Notes under the pieces: generated by a model | The model's input: only the letters and a program-made list of their open reading frames with translations | Databases searched by the model: none | Told to the model about the DNA's origin: nothing | Translations under genes and position numbers: made by a program | Shown: positions 25,714 to 35,764 of the stretch, in pieces | Position numbering within the stretch: position 1 is the stretch's first letter | Layout: each line of letters starts with the position of its first letter | DNA from: Micrococcales bacterium | GTDB taxonomy: Bacteria; Actinomycetota; Actinomycetes; Actinomycetales; Microbacteriaceae | Assembly (NCBI GenBank): GCA_017306245.1 | Contig: JAFKIY010000002.1 | Location: forward strand, 271,412-335,411 | Direction: 5' to 3' | DNA length: 64,000 bases

Positions 25714-26310
25714 TCAGGTCCCGCCTGCGCGGCGCCACATCGTCGTTATCGGCGCGCCGTCGAAGGTGCTCTCGAAGCGGCCGAGCGCCACGTACCCGGC
25801 CCGCTCGTAGCGGTGGTTGTTCGCCGGGTTGGTGGACTCCAGGTAGGTGGGCAACCCCTGCGCATCGAACTGCTGGAGGTTTTCGCGCAGCAGTTGCTGG
25901 CCAACCCCGCGACCACTGCTGTCCGGATGCGTCGCCAGCAGACTGAGGTAAGCGTGCGGCGGATGCTGCGGCTGGGCGGCGGCGAAGCGATCCCATAGGT
26001 CGAACATCGCCGCTTGCGATGAGGTGGGAAGGTTGCCCTCGACGACCGCGCGCACTCTGGCCTCCTGCTCCGTTGTCATTTCGTCTTCTCCCGGCGGGAG
26101 CCACACGGCGACAGCCGACCCCTCATCGGAGAGGTACACGCTGGAGAACCGCAGCGCTCCTTCGACGTAGGGGCGCCAATACGCCGCGCGGTGATCCGTG
26201 CCGCCATCCGGGCGGGTGAGCGCGACGCCCCACACCGGGTCGGCCGCAAACGCGCGGGTAATGATCTCTGTTACCAGGTCGACGTTTTCGACGCTCGCAA
26301 TGGTTGCCAT
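25714..26310 (-). CDS. GNAT-family N-acetyltransferase
   Basis: The 198-residue protein has the GNAT core: an N-terminal beta-alpha unit, LSLLATHPDSSGRGVGQQLL (acetyl-CoA pyrophosphate loop, about 125-145) and the terminal ESTNPANNHRYERAGYVALGRFE segment typical of the family. ATG 26310 is used; the longer frame lacks a convincing start. It is convergent with the SigK-locus genes. The substrate cannot be told. Confidence 0.85.
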   Translation of the reverse strand: MATIASVENVDLVTEIITRAFAADPVWGVALTRPDGGTDHRAAYWRPYVEGALRFSSVYLSDEGSAVAVWLPPGEDEMTTEQEARVRAVVEGNLPTSSQAAMFDLWDRFAAAQPQHPPHAYLSLLATHPDSSGRGVGQQLLRENLQQFDAQGLPTYLESTNPANNHRYERAGYVALGRFESTFDGAPITTMWRRAGGT

Positions 26311-26407
26311 GCGCCAACGGTACTGGCGGACGCCGCCTGACCCAATCCCTGCATGTCCGGACATCGGATCAGACGAAACGCGGTGTTGTCAGCAATAACC
26401 CAACTAA

Positions 26408-26437
26408 CTAGCTAGACTAGTAAAAATATTGGCTAGT
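26408..26437 (+). promoter_or_regulatory. CTAG-rich control region before the epimerase/TspO operon
   Basis: Four CTAG tetramers occur at 26408, 26412, 26417 and 26433, in an A/T-rich stretch that also contains the inverted arms ACTAG (26416-26420) and CTAGT (26433-26437). CTAG is normally scarce in high-GC actinobacterial DNA, so the cluster looks like a regulator binding site. A/T-rich TAAAAATATT between the arms may be part of a promoter. Confidence 0.5.
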
Positions 26438-26454
26438 GACTTGGGGGGCGCCGC

Positions 26455-27810
26455 GTGAGCATCAGGCATTCCAGCGTCGTGGCAGCGCCCATCGCCGACG
26501 TGTTCGCGTGGCACGGCAGGCCCGGGGCGTTCACTCGGCTTGCACCACCATGGAAGCCGATATCCCTTCGAACCGAGGCCGATTCACTCGAGAACGGTAC
26601 AGCGGTTCTGCAACTGCCTGGCGGGCTGTCCTGGGTGTCCAGGCATGACCCGGAAGGTTACTCGCCGCCGCACCGTTTCGTCGATGAAGTCGCATCTACG
26701 GGACCAGCCTCGCTTCCTGCCTCGCTCCTGAAATGGAGGCACAGCCACGAGTTCACTGACGTCGGCTCCAATCGAACTCGCGTCACCGATCACGTGATGA
26801 CCCCAATCGGATCGCGTGCTCTGAGGCCGATGTTTCGTTACCGGCACCGCCAGCTTGCCGACGACCTTGAGGCTCATCGGCAGGCCACAGAATACGGCAT
26901 GAAACCAATGACCATCGCGGTGACAGGATCCTCCGGCCTTGTGGGGTCGGCGCTCTGCGCATTCCTCACGACCGGGGGCCACACCGTGATCCGCCTTGTC
27001 CGCCGCGAAGCGCGTGGACCTCTGGAACGCGAATGGAATCCCCTGGCTCCGTCTGCGACCCTCCTTGACGGCGTCGACGCAGTGGCACATCTTGCGGGCG
27101 CATCGATCGCCGGGCGGTTTACGGAGCGTCACAGACGGGGGATTCGCGACAGCCGAGTCGAGCCAACACGATTGCTCGCCGAGGTGGCAGCGGCATCTCG
27201 CTCCGGGCCGAAGGTCTTCGTGTCGGCCTCCGCGATAGGCATCTATGGCACCGATCGCGGCGAGGAGCACCTGTCCGAGAACAGCAGCCTCGGTGACGAC
27301 TTCCTGGCCCGTGTCGTGTCGGACTGGGAGGACGCGACATCGCCTGCACGTGCCGCCGGCATCCGCGTCGCAGCAGTTCGCACCGGCATCGTGCAATCCG
27401 CGCAGGGCGGTTCGCTGAAAATCTACCGGCCACTCTTCGCGCTCGGGGTTGGGGGCCGGATAGCCGGCGGACACCAGTGGGTGTCCTGGATCGACATTGA
27501 CGACCTGCTGGATATTTACTACCGCGCGTTGTTCGACGAACGGGTTGCGGGACCGGTCAACGCGGTCTCTCCTCATCCGGTGAGAAATGCGGAGTATGCG
27601 CGAACGCTCGCCCGAGTACTGAGGCGGCCGGCACTCGTGCCCGTGCCCGCACTTGGCCCGCGGATCATCCTCGGCACTGAGGGCTCGCGCAACCTCGTCG
27701 AGGGCGGGCAATTCGTGAACCCAGCGGTTCTCGCCGCCATCAACCACACGTTCCGCCGAGAGGACCTGGAAAGCTCGCTTCGGCACCAATTGGGAAGGTA
27801 CCTCAGATGA
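26455..27810 (+). CDS. SRPBCC domain fused to TIGR01777-type epimerase
   Basis: The 451-residue protein has an N-terminal SRPBCC/START-like ligand-binding domain (about 1-140) and a C-terminal NAD(P)-binding short-chain epimerase domain (about 152-450), with AVTGSSGLVGSALCAFL as the nucleotide motif and VFVSASAIGIYG as the catalytic-type segment. The C-terminal tail FRREDLESSLRHQLG is the DUF1731 part. A GTG start follows GGGGGGCG. It overlaps the TspO-like gene by ATGA. The substrate is unknown; related fusions occur near lipid or pigment genes. Confidence 0.86.
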   Translation: MSIRHSSVVAAPIADVFAWHGRPGAFTRLAPPWKPISLRTEADSLENGTAVLQLPGGLSWVSRHDPEGYSPPHRFVDEVASTGPASLPASLLKWRHSHEFTDVGSNRTRVTDHVMTPIGSRALRPMFRYRHRQLADDLEAHRQATEYGMKPMTIAVTGSSGLVGSALCAFLTTGGHTVIRLVRREARGPLEREWNPLAPSATLLDGVDAVAHLAGASIAGRFTERHRRGIRDSRVEPTRLLAEVAAASRSGPKVFVSASAIGIYGTDRGEEHLSENSSLGDDFLARVVSDWEDATSPARAAGIRVAAVRTGIVQSAQGGSLKIYRPLFALGVGGRIAGGHQWVSWIDIDDLLDIYYRALFDERVAGPVNAVSPHPVRNAEYARTLARVLRRPALVPVPALGPRIILGTEGSRNLVEGGQFVNPAVLAAINHTFRREDLESSLRHQLGRYLR

Positions 27811-28628
27811 CACTGCACTCTCGCACGACCGACACGATTCGCCAGTGGGTCGTGTTCGTGAGCCTGATCGTGGCCGTTGTCGGGTCACTCATCGGCTCGG
27901 GAGCACTCGGCGGAATCCCCATCCAGGAGGCCGCGGGTGGAGCGTTGAGGGCTGACGCAACGCTCATCGCCCCCGCTGTCCCGGCGTTCTCGATCTGGAG
28001 CGTGATCTATCTGGGACTTGCCGGCCTGGCGATCTGGCAATTGCTTCCGGCGCAGCGAGCCAATCCGCGCCAGCGGCAGCTCGGCTATCTCGTCGCGGCA
28101 TCGCTCGTGCTGAATGCCGCGTGGATCTTGAGCGTACAGGCAGGACTGCTCGCACTCAGCGTCGCGGTGATTGCGGCACTCGTCGTGGTTCTCGCCCTGG
28201 CGTTTCGCAGGAGCGTGGCAACGAGCGGCACGGGATGGATTGAGGCGGTCCTGGTCGACGGGGTCATCGGCCTCTACCTCGGCTGGGTGTGCATCGCGAC
28301 CGTGGCGAACGTCGCGGCATGGCTCGTGTCGATCGGGTTCGGCGGATGGGGCATTGCACCGGATGTCTGGGCCGTCGCAGTTGTGGCCCTTGCCGGACTC
28401 ATCGGCGTGGCGCTGGCCATCAAGGGCCGCGGCCGTCTTGCCGTCGCAGCATCGCTGTCCTGGGGACTCGTCTGGGTGGCTGTAGCGCGGCTCACCGGGC
28501 CACCGTTTTCGGTGGCCACAGGCAGTGCCGCAATCGCGGCGGTAGCGGCGGTCGTGCTGGTCACCGTCATCTGGCGAGTGCGTTCGGGGCGCGATTCCGG
28601 AAGGAGTCCGGAGCCCGAGATCGCCTAA
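27807..28628 (+). CDS. TspO/MBR-related membrane protein
   Basis: The 273-residue protein has about seven transmembrane helices. The segment [21 protein letters not shown] near residue 55 matches the TspO/tryptophan-rich sensory protein family, though the protein is longer than classic five-helix TspO (about 160 residues) and has fewer tryptophans. It overlaps the epimerase gene by ATGA, so the two act together. TspO proteins bind tetrapyrroles and affect stress or light responses. The 3' end overlaps the convergent pstB by four bases. Confidence 0.75.
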   Translation: MTLHSRTTDTIRQWVVFVSLIVAVVGSLIGSGALGGIPIQEAAGGALRADATLIAPAVPAFSIWSVIYLGLAGLAIWQLLPAQRANPRQRQLGYLVAASLVLNAAWILSVQAGLLALSVAVIAALVVVLALAFRRSVATSGTGWIEAVLVDGVIGLYLGWVCIATVANVAAWLVSIGFGGWGIAPDVWAVAVVALAGLIGVALAIKGRGRLAVAASLSWGLVWVAVARLTGPPFSVATGSAAIAAVAAVVLVTVIWRVRSGRDSGRSPEPEIA

Positions 28629-29404
28629 CCGAACTTGCCGGAGACGTAGTCCTCCGTGGCCTGCACCGACGGCCGCGAGAACATCGTCGTGGTGTCGTCG
28701 TACTCGATGAGCTTGCCCGGCTTGCCCGTCCCGGCGATGTTGAAGAACGCGGTGCGGTCGGAAACCCGGGATGCCTGCTGCATGTTGTGCGTCACGATCA
28801 CGATCGTGTAGTCGGCCTTCAATTCCTCGATGAGGTCTTCGATCGCGAGGGTGGAAATCGGGTCGAGCGCGGAACAGGGTTCGTCCATGAGCAGAACATC
28901 CGGCCGAACCGCGATCGCCCGCGCGATGCAGAGCCGCTGCTGCTGCCCGCCGGAAAGCCCCGACCCGGGCAGCGCCAGACGATCCTTCACCTCATTCCAC
29001 AGGTTCGCTCCCGTGAGCGCACGCTCCACCAGATCGTCGGCGTCTGGCTTCGAGATCCGCCGATTGTTGAGTTTCACCCCGGCGAGCACGTTGTCCCTGA
29101 TCGACATGGTGGGGAACGGGTTCGGCCGCTGGAACACCATTCCGACCTGGCGCCGCACCAGCACCGGGTCGACCCCCGGACCGTACAGGTTGTTCCCGTC
29201 GATGAGCACCTCGCCCTGCACGTAGGCGCCGGGGATGACCTCGTGCATCCGGTTCATGGTGCGCAGGAACGTGGACTTCCCGCATCCGCTCGGGCCGATG
29301 AACGCGGTGACGGTGCGCGGTTCGATCGTGAGCGTCACGTCTTCGACCGCCTTGAACTTGCCGTAGAACACGTTCAGGTCGTTCACTTCGATGCGTTTGG
29401 ACAC
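28625..29404 (-). CDS. pstB: Phosphate ABC transporter, ATP-binding protein
   Basis: The 259-residue ATPase has Walker [10 protein letters not shown] (37-45), the [16 protein letters not shown] signature, Walker [14 protein letters not shown] and the H-loop VTHNM. It powers high-affinity phosphate uptake with PstA and PstC. A GTG start is used. It is the last gene of pstSCAB on the minus strand, 27 bp after pstA. Confidence 0.96.
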   Translation of the reverse strand: MSKRIEVNDLNVFYGKFKAVEDVTLTIEPRTVTAFIGPSGCGKSTFLRTMNRMHEVIPGAYVQGEVLIDGNNLYGPGVDPVLVRRQVGMVFQRPNPFPTMSIRDNVLAGVKLNNRRISKPDADDLVERALTGANLWNEVKDRLALPGSGLSGGQQQRLCIARAIAVRPDVLLMDEPCSALDPISTLAIEDLIEELKADYTIVIVTHNMQQASRVSDRTAFFNIAGTGKPGKLIEYDDTTTMFSRPSVQATEDYVSGKFG

Positions 29405-29431
29405 GATGCCTTCCTTGAGTCTATTTTCGGC

Positions 29432-30523
29432 TCAACGGCCGAGTTTGGGTGAGAAGATTCTGGCGATCAGCCTCGCGATGAGGTTGAGTGCCATGACGAT
29501 CAGGATGAGGGTGAGCGCTGCGGCCCACGCGCGGTCCAGGTACGGCTGCACGTCCGTCCCCGGGTTCGCGTACTGGGTGTACACGAACAGCGGCAGCGCC
29601 ATCATCCGGCCGTTGAACAGGTCGTAGTTCATGCTCGCGGTGAAACCGGCGATGATGAGCAGGGGTGCCGTTTCGCCGATCACGCGGGCGATGGCCAGCG
29701 TCACCCCGGTCGTGATGCCGGCCATCGAGGTGGGGATGACCACCTTGAGGATGGTGAGCCACTTGGGCACGCCAAGCGCGAAGGACGCCTCCCGCAGCTC
29801 GTTCGGCACGAGTTTGAGCATTTCCTCGCTGGAGCGCACGACCGTGGGGATCATGAGGAGGGTGAGCGCGATTGCGCCCCCGAAACCGAACCGGATGCCG
29901 GGGTCGTCGAACAGGAGCGCGAACAGTGCGAACGCGAACAGCCCGGCCACGATGGACGGGATGCCGGTCATCACGTCGACGAAGAACGTGATCGCCCTGG
30001 CCAGGTGGCCGCGCCCGTACTCCACCAGGTAGATCGCGGCCATGAGCCCGATGGGCACGGAAATGAGCGTGGCCATTCCGGTGATTTCGGCCGTGCCGAG
30101 GATGGCGTGCAGCGCACCGCCGGGGAACTGCTCCGTGCCGGCACCGACGATATTGCGCATCGACTGGGTGAAGAACGCGATGTCGAAACGCTTCCAGCCG
30201 TCGACCGCCACCGTGAAGAGCAGGGACACGAGAGGCAGGATGGCGATGATGAACGCGGTGGACACGAGGGAGGTGACGAGACGGTCCCTGGCCCTTCGGG
30301 AGCCTTCGACGAGGTAGGAGATGGTGACGAGCAGCACGTCGAACAGCACGGTGCCGAAGAACACGACGGCGACGATGTTGTAGTCGCCCCCCGAACCGGC
30401 CGCGAGGATCCCGAACACGATGGCGAGCACGAGCCAGCTGCCGGCGAGCAGCGCCCACGGCACCCACTTGGGCAGCCTCGCGCTCGTGAGGCTGTTCACG
30501 ATCCCGTTCGCGGCGCCGCTCAT
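29432..30523 (-). CDS. pstA: Phosphate ABC transporter permease
   Basis: The 363-residue permease has an N-terminal extension with two or three extra helices (about 20-100) before the six-helix core, as common in actinobacteria. The EAA loop is at EEMLKLVPNELREASFALGVPKWLTILKVVIP. Its ATG overlaps the pstC stop by one base (TGATG). The large open frame running further upstream is a shadow across pstC. Confidence 0.95.
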   Translation of the reverse strand: MSGAANGIVNSLTSARLPKWVPWALLAGSWLVLAIVFGILAAGSGGDYNIVAVVFFGTVLFDVLLVTISYLVEGSRRARDRLVTSLVSTAFIIAILPLVSLLFTVAVDGWKRFDIAFFTQSMRNIVGAGTEQFPGGALHAILGTAEITGMATLISVPIGLMAAIYLVEYGRGHLARAITFFVDVMTGIPSIVAGLFAFALFALLFDDPGIRFGFGGAIALTLLMIPTVVRSSEEMLKLVPNELREASFALGVPKWLTILKVVIPTSMAGITTGVTLAIARVIGETAPLLIIAGFTASMNYDLFNGRMMALPLFVYTQYANPGTDVQPYLDRAWAAALTLILIVMALNLIARLIARIFSPKLGR

Positions 30524-31467
30524 CAGTTCGCCCCGGAGAACGCCTTGCGGCGGTTGATGAGCACCCTGGCCGCGGAGTTCACGAGCAGGGTGATGACGAA
30601 CAGGATGAGACCGGTCGCGATGAGCGCGTTGACTCCGATCCCGTGGGCTTCCGGAAAGTTGAGGGCGATGTTGCCGGCGATGGTCGGCGGGTTCGCGGAG
30701 CCGGTGAGCACGAAGCTGATCACGAGGGCGGGGGAGAGCACCATGGCGACCACCATCGTTTCGCCGAGCGCACGCCCGAGCCCCAGCATGGAGGCGGAAA
30801 TGATGCCCGGCATCCCGGCTGGCAGCACGGCGACGCGGATCATTTCCCATCGCGTGGCGCCGAGCGCGAGCGCAGCTTCCTCGTGGAGCACGGGGGTCTG
30901 CAGGAACACTTCGCGGCAGACGGCGGTGATGATCGGGAGGATCATGACGGCGAGCACGATGGCGACCGTGAGGATGGTGCGGCCGGTGCCGGACACGGGT
31001 GCCGCGAACAGCGGGATCCAGCCGAGGTTGTCGACGAGCCACGCGTAGAACGGCTGAACGAACGGGGCGAGAACTTTGATGCCCCACAGCCCGAACACGA
31101 CCGACGGTACCGCGGCGAGCAGGTCGATGACGTAGCCGAGGGTTTGGGAGACGCGGCGCGGCGCGTAGTGCGAGATGAACAGGGCGATACCGATGGATAC
31201 CGGCAGCGCCATGATGAGGGCGAGGGCGGCGGCCCACACGGTGCCGAACGCGAGAGGCGCGACATACTCCCAGAAGCTCGTGGACGGGGTGGGCAGGGTC
31301 GCCGGGTCGGCGATGAGCGCGGGGATGCTCTGGGCGATGAGGAAGACCGCGACCGCGGCGAGCGCCGTGAGGATGACGACGCCGGCGATGAGCGCGCTCG
31401 CCGCGAACACCCGGTCGGCGGGTCGGGACCGGGCGGCGGCGTGCGAGCCGGTTGCCGGCATGCTCAT
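30523..31467 (-). CDS. pstC: Phosphate ABC transporter permease
   Basis: The 314-residue permease has six main helices and the EAA loop EEAALALGATRWEMIRVAVLP. A motif near the middle, AVPSVVFGLWGI, is typical of PstC. ATG 31467 overlaps the pstS stop by ATGA; a second ATG two codons later is possible. It pairs with PstA to form the channel. Confidence 0.95.
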   Translation of the reverse strand: MSMPATGSHAAARSRPADRVFAASALIAGVVILTALAAVAVFLIAQSIPALIADPATLPTPSTSFWEYVAPLAFGTVWAAALALIMALPVSIGIALFISHYAPRRVSQTLGYVIDLLAAVPSVVFGLWGIKVLAPFVQPFYAWLVDNLGWIPLFAAPVSGTGRTILTVAIVLAVMILPIITAVCREVFLQTPVLHEEAALALGATRWEMIRVAVLPAGMPGIISASMLGLGRALGETMVVAMVLSPALVISFVLTGSANPPTIAGNIALNFPEAHGIGVNALIATGLILFVITLLVNSAARVLINRRKAFSGAN

Positions 31468-32558
31468 CGGATCGTCTCGATCACTGCGGAGACCCTGGCG
31501 GACAGGTCGGGGGACAGCGGCGCGGCGCCGGCCGACGTGGCGGCAAGTGCCTGCCCTTGCGTGCTGGCCACGAACAGCGCGTAGGCCTTGACCAGCGCAC
31601 CGGTCGCGGGGTCTGCGTACTGCTGGCAGACGATGAGGTAGCTGACGAGAACAAGCGGGTAGTGGGACGGGTTCGTTGTGGTGCGGTCCAGTGCGATGGC
31701 GAGGTCGTTGGCGGCCCGGCCGGACTCCACCGGGGACTCTGCGACAACCCGTGCTGCCGCCGTGGCCGTGTAGCGCACGAACGTGTCGCCGACTTTGAGC
31801 GCGGCGACCCCCAGTCCACCGGCCCGGGAGGCGTCGGCGTATCCGATCGTATTGCGGCCGTTGGTGACCGCTTCGACGACGCCGGACGTGCCTTGCGCGG
31901 CTTCCCCGGTGAGGTAGGGGAAGGAGTCGTTCGCGGGCGCATCCCACACCTCGGGGGCGACCTGGGCGAGGTAGTCCGTGAAGTTCGTCGTGGTGCCGGA
32001 GTCATCGGAGCGGTGGACCGCCGTGATCGGGGCGGCCGGCAGCGCCTCTCCCGGGTTGAGTGCGGCGATGGCCGGGTCGTCCCAGCGCGTGAGTTCGCCC
32101 TTGAAGATTCTGGCGAGCGTCGCCGCATCGAGGTTCAGCGCACTGACGCCCTCGATATTGAAGATCACCGCGATCGGCGAAATGTACACCGGGAGGTCGA
32201 TGGCCTTGGTGCCCGGGCTGCAGGCGGCGAAGTTGGAGGACAACTCGGAGGTGCTGAGCGCCGAGTCGGATCCGGCGTAGGCGACTCCGCCGCTCGCGAA
32301 CGCTTTGCGTCCCGCGCCGGATCCGTCGGGGGAGTAGTTGATCGTGACGGCGGGATGCGCGGTCTGGAATGCGGCAATCCAGACGTCGGATGCGCTGCCC
32401 TGCGAGGATGCGCCCGACCCGTTGATTTCCCCGGACAGGTCGCTCGAGGTGTCCGGCTGGTACATCTCGTTGGCCGCGCAGGAAGTCAGAAGCAGCGTGC
32501 TGACCGCTGCGACAGCCATCAGGGCGCGCAAACGTACAGAGGTCACGGGATCCAACAC
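31464..32558 (-). CDS. pstS: Phosphate-binding lipoprotein
   Basis: The 364-residue periplasmic-type binding protein has a lipoprotein signal ending LLLTSC (C27) and phosphate-contact segments INGSGASSQGSA and AVHRSDDSGTTTNFTDYL. The GTG at 32558 has GGAGGG six bases upstream. It starts the pstSCAB operon. A PHO-box-like pair of direct repeats lies 12-29 bases before the start codon, next to the upstream mutT1 gene. Confidence 0.95.
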   Translation of the reverse strand: MLDPVTSVRLRALMAVAAVSTLLLTSCAANEMYQPDTSSDLSGEINGSGASSQGSASDVWIAAFQTAHPAVTINYSPDGSGAGRKAFASGGVAYAGSDSALSTSELSSNFAACSPGTKAIDLPVYISPIAVIFNIEGVSALNLDAATLARIFKGELTRWDDPAIAALNPGEALPAAPITAVHRSDDSGTTTNFTDYLAQVAPEVWDAPANDSFPYLTGEAAQGTSGVVEAVTNGRNTIGYADASRAGGLGVAALKVGDTFVRYTATAAARVVAESPVESGRAANDLAIALDRTTTNPSHYPLVLVSYLIVCQQYADPATGALVKAYALFVASTQGQALAATSAGAAPLSPDLSARVSAVIETIR

Positions 32559-32569
32559 TGCGCCCTCCG

Positions 32570-32587
32570 GGTGAACGCAAGGTTAAC
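32570..32587 (-). promoter_or_regulatory. PHO-box-like direct repeats before pstS
   Basis: On the minus strand GTTAACC (32587-32581) and GTTCACC (32576-32570) stand 11 bases apart, the period of actinobacterial PhoP/RegX3 boxes. A candidate -10, TAACCT (32585-32580), lies inside the first unit, leaving a very short leader that contains the ribosome binding site. The position is tight and unusual for an activator site. Confidence 0.6.
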
Positions 32588-32605
32588 GCCGGAGTGCATC
32601 GGTTC

Positions 32606-33562
32606 TCAGGCGAGCGGCTCGGGCGAGTGGGTTTCCACCGCGACGATCCCCGACTCCGGACTGTCCGTCGACACGTGAAGGACGCTGAATTCCCCCGTGG
32701 ACAGCATGGCGGAGGTTCTCAGCTCGGCGCTCGGCTCTGTGCCCGTTTCCGAGGCCACCGCGGCAATGATCTCCGGGAGCACGGGCCCGTGGCTGCACAG
32801 CACGACCGTCGACTTCTTGCCCAAGCGCCGCCGAACGACTTTTCGCACCTTGCCGGTTCCGTGCTGGTAGGCGTCCTGGCTGATGTCCGGGGTGACCGTG
32901 ACCGGCAGCCCGGTGAGCCCGGACAGCGGTTCGAGGGTCGCAACGCACCGCGCCGCCGTGCTGCTCACGAGCTTGGACGGCCGAAAGGCGGCGATCGCCG
33001 GGGCGATCGTCGCGGCCTGGCCCAGCCCCCGGTGCAGGAGCGGTCTGGTCGAGTCCGGGCCGTCCCAGTTCTCGGGGGGCACCGCTTTGCCGTGCCGCAC
33101 CACGATGACGGCGAACGTTCGCAGCGTCCCGGATTCGACGAAGTTCGCGAACCGGTCGATGACTTCCTGGTCGCGTTCGTAGCTCAGCGCCTTACGCGCC
33201 TTGTCCATGGGGAGCCAGTCCAGTGCCGCGATCTCCTGGTTCGGTGCGAATGTCGACGCGGCGAGAGCGTCATCCTTCACCTCGCTGGCCCAGTAGTGCA
33301 CGGTCTTGTCTCGACCCCCGTTGAGCGTGTAATCGATGGAGCCGAGGGGAACGCCCAGGGCGACCTGGATGCCGGTCTCCTCCTCGATCTCGCGGACGGC
33401 GGTTTGCGGCAGGGTTTCCCCTGGATCGACTTTCCCTTTGGGGAGCGAGACGTCGGCCCGGTCTCCCCGGTGCACGAGCAGGATTTCGATTTTCCCTTTC
33501 ACTGAACGCCAGCACACCGCGCCGGCAGCAATCACCGTGGGATCTTTCGTTTTCGCGCTCAC
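32606..33562 (-). CDS. mutT1: MutT1-type Nudix hydrolase/histidine phosphatase fusion
   Basis: The 318-residue protein joins an N-terminal Nudix domain (about 5-140), with Nudix box [20 protein letters not shown], to a C-terminal histidine-phosphatase domain (about 160-310) with VVRHGKA. This matches MutT1 of mycobacteria, which cleans 8-oxo-GTP and diadenosine polyphosphates. The GTG start overlaps the ppk stop (GTGA). The ppk-mutT1 pairing is the same as in Mycobacterium, as I recall it. It is followed on the same strand by the pst operon. Confidence 0.9.
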   Translation of the reverse strand: MSAKTKDPTVIAAGAVCWRSVKGKIEILLVHRGDRADVSLPKGKVDPGETLPQTAVREIEEETGIQVALGVPLGSIDYTLNGGRDKTVHYWASEVKDDALAASTFAPNQEIAALDWLPMDKARKALSYERDQEVIDRFANFVESGTLRTFAVIVVRHGKAVPPENWDGPDSTRPLLHRGLGQAATIAPAIAAFRPSKLVSSTAARCVATLEPLSGLTGLPVTVTPDISQDAYQHGTGKVRKVVRRRLGKKSTVVLCSHGPVLPEIIAAVASETGTEPSAELRTSAMLSTGEFSVLHVSTDSPESGIVAVETHSPEPLA

Positions 33563-35730
33563 CTGACTCCACTCCGTTTGCGGTTCGAGATCTTCCGCAT
33601 GATGACGTCCTGCAGGTCCTGAAGATGCCCGCCGGTCTTGGTGACGTTGTAGCGGGTCCATTCCCCGGTCGAGTCGAGCCACCACGACGCGGTTTTCTCC
33701 GACATGGCGAGGTCGAACAGCCATCCGATTTCGGTCACATGGGCGGGGGAGGTGAGGCGAACGAGCGTTTCGATCCGGCGGTCGAGGTTGCGGTGCATGA
33801 TGTCTGCGCTGCCGATGAACACCTGCGGGTCGCCGCCGTTCACGAACGAGAAGATCCGCGAGTGTTCGAGGTAGCGGCCCACGATGGAGCGCACCCGGAT
33901 GTTTTCGCTCAGCCCTTCGACGCCGGGCCGCACGCTGCAGATTCCCCGCACCCACAGGTCGATGGGCACCCCCGCCTGGCTGGCCCGGTAGAGCGCGTCG
34001 ATGATCGCCTCATCGACGATGGAGTTCACTTTGATCCGGATGCCGCTCGGCAGACCCTGGGCCGCGTTCTGGGTTTCCGTTCGAATGCGCTTCAGCAGTC
34101 CCTTGCGCAGGTGCATGGGGGCGACGAGCAGTCGTTTGAATTTCTTCTCGATCGCGTATCCGGAGAGTTCGTTGAACAGTCGGGTGAGGTCTTTGCCGAC
34201 CTGGTCATCCGCGGTGAGGATACCGAGGTCCTCGTACACGCGGCTCGTCTTGGGGTTGTAGTTGCCGGTGCCGATGTGGCTGTAATGCTTCAGCTCGCCG
34301 TCCTCTTCGCGCACGACGAGGGCGAGCTTGCAGTGCGTTTTCAGCCCGACGAGGCCGTAGACGACGTGCACTCCGGCTTTCTCCAGCTTGCGCGCCCAGT
34401 TGATGTTCGCCGTTTCGTCGAATCGCGCCTTGAGCTCGACGATTGCGAGCACGGCTTTGCCTTCCTCCGCGGCGTTGATGAGCGCTTCCACGATCGGGCT
34501 GTCGCCGCTCGTGCGGTACAGGGTCTGCTTGATGGCGAGGACGTTCGGGTCGCGGGCGGCCTGCTCGAGGAACGCCTGCACGCTCGTGGCGAAGGATTCG
34601 TACGGGTGGTGCAGCAGGATGTCCTGACGGGCGATCGAGGCGAACACGTCCGGCTCGGCGTTCGGTTCGCTCGGCATGAGCGCCACGCTCGTGGTGGGCA
34701 CGTGTTTGCGGTACTTGAGCGCCGGGCGTTCGATGCGGAACACTTCGAACAGGCCGCCGAGATCCAGCGGTGCCGGGAGCCGGTACACCTCCTGCTCGGT
34801 GATGCCGAGTTCGCGCACGAGCAGTTCGAGCGTGCGCTCGTCCATATCGTCGGTGATTTCGAGGCGGATGGGCGGCCCGAAGCGGCGGCGGAGCAGTTCG
34901 CGCTCCAGCGACTGGATGAGGTTCTCGGTTTCGTCCTCTTCGATCTCGAAGTCCTCGTTGCGCGTGACGCGGAACTCCTGGTGTTCGAGGATTTCCATCC
35001 CGGGGAACAGTTCCTCAAGGTGGTTCGAGACGAGGTCTTCGAGCGGGATGAAACGCAGCAGGCCGCGTTCGTCATCCGGAAGCTGCACGAAGCGGGGCAG
35101 CACCGGTGGCACCTTCAGCCTCGCGAATTCTTCTTTGCCGGTCTTTGGGTGGCGCACCCGGATGGAGAGGTTGAGGGAGAGCCCCGAAATGTACGGGAAG
35201 GGGTGCGCCGGGTCGACGGCGAGCGGCATGAGCACCGGGAAGATGCGGGTGGAGAAGATTTCGTCGATGCGTTCCCGGTCGGCTTCGTCGAGGTCGGCCC
35301 AGGTTTCGATGTGGATGCCGGCCTCGTCGAGGGCCGGTTTCACGAGGTCGCGGAACGCGGCGGCATGGCGGGCTTGCAGGATGTGCGCCTGCTCGCTGAT
35401 GGCGGCGAGCGCGTCGAGCGGCTCGGTACCGACGTTGGTGGGCACGGCGAGCCCCGTCATGATGCGCCGCTTCAGCCCGGCGACGCGCACCATGAAGAAT
35501 TCGTCCAGGTTGTTCGCGAAGATGGCGAGGAAGTTGACGCGTTCGAGGAGCGGCACTGTTTCGTCCTCGGCGAGTTCGAGCACGCGCTGGTTGAAGGCGA
35601 GCCAGCTGAGTTCGCGGTCGAGGAAACGGTCGGGCGGCAGTGTGCCGTCATCGACCCAGGTCGAGTCGTAGTCGTCGTCGAGACTGTCCGTGGCGAGCCC
35701 GGTGTCGTCGAGGTAACTCTCCGCATCCAT
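33559..35730 (-). CDS. ppk: Polyphosphate kinase
   Basis: The 723-residue PPK1 has the family's N-terminal helical domain ([17 protein letters not shown]), the head domain, and two phospholipase-D-like C domains. Catalytic histidine regions are in [17 protein letters not shown] and [21 protein letters not shown]. It makes polyphosphate from ATP reversibly. It lies between mshD and mutT1 in a minus-strand run that continues into pstSCAB. A long open frame on the opposite strand (702 codons) is a codon-bias shadow. Confidence 0.95.
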   Translation of the reverse strand: MDAESYLDDTGLATDSLDDDYDSTWVDDGTLPPDRFLDRELSWLAFNQRVLELAEDETVPLLERVNFLAIFANNLDEFFMVRVAGLKRRIMTGLAVPTNVGTEPLDALAAISEQAHILQARHAAAFRDLVKPALDEAGIHIETWADLDEADRERIDEIFSTRIFPVLMPLAVDPAHPFPYISGLSLNLSIRVRHPKTGKEEFARLKVPPVLPRFVQLPDDERGLLRFIPLEDLVSNHLEELFPGMEILEHQEFRVTRNEDFEIEEDETENLIQSLERELLRRRFGPPIRLEITDDMDERTLELLVRELGITEQEVYRLPAPLDLGGLFEVFRIERPALKYRKHVPTTSVALMPSEPNAEPDVFASIARQDILLHHPYESFATSVQAFLEQAARDPNVLAIKQTLYRTSGDSPIVEALINAAEEGKAVLAIVELKARFDETANINWARKLEKAGVHVVYGLVGLKTHCKLALVVREEDGELKHYSHIGTGNYNPKTSRVYEDLGILTADDQVGKDLTRLFNELSGYAIEKKFKRLLVAPMHLRKGLLKRIRTETQNAAQGLPSGIRIKVNSIVDEAIIDALYRASQAGVPIDLWVRGICSVRPGVEGLSENIRVRSIVGRYLEHSRIFSFVNGGDPQVFIGSADIMHRNLDRRIETLVRLTSPAHVTEIGWLFDLAMSEKTASWWLDSTGEWTRYNVTKTGGHLQDLQDVIMRKISNRKRSGVR

Positions 35731-35764
35731 TAGTAGATCATTGCACCAGGTGTTCGTTCAACGC

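Noticed and set aside
29432..31237. A 601-codon minus-strand frame covering pstA and part of pstC
   Set aside because: Only the part from 30523 downward is PstA. The upstream part is an out-of-frame reading of pstC and is basic and low in complexity.
33625..35733. A 702-codon open frame on the plus strand opposite ppk
   Set aside because: It mirrors ppk codon by codon, has no recognisable domain and no ribosome binding site. In high-GC genes the opposite strand is often open by codon bias.
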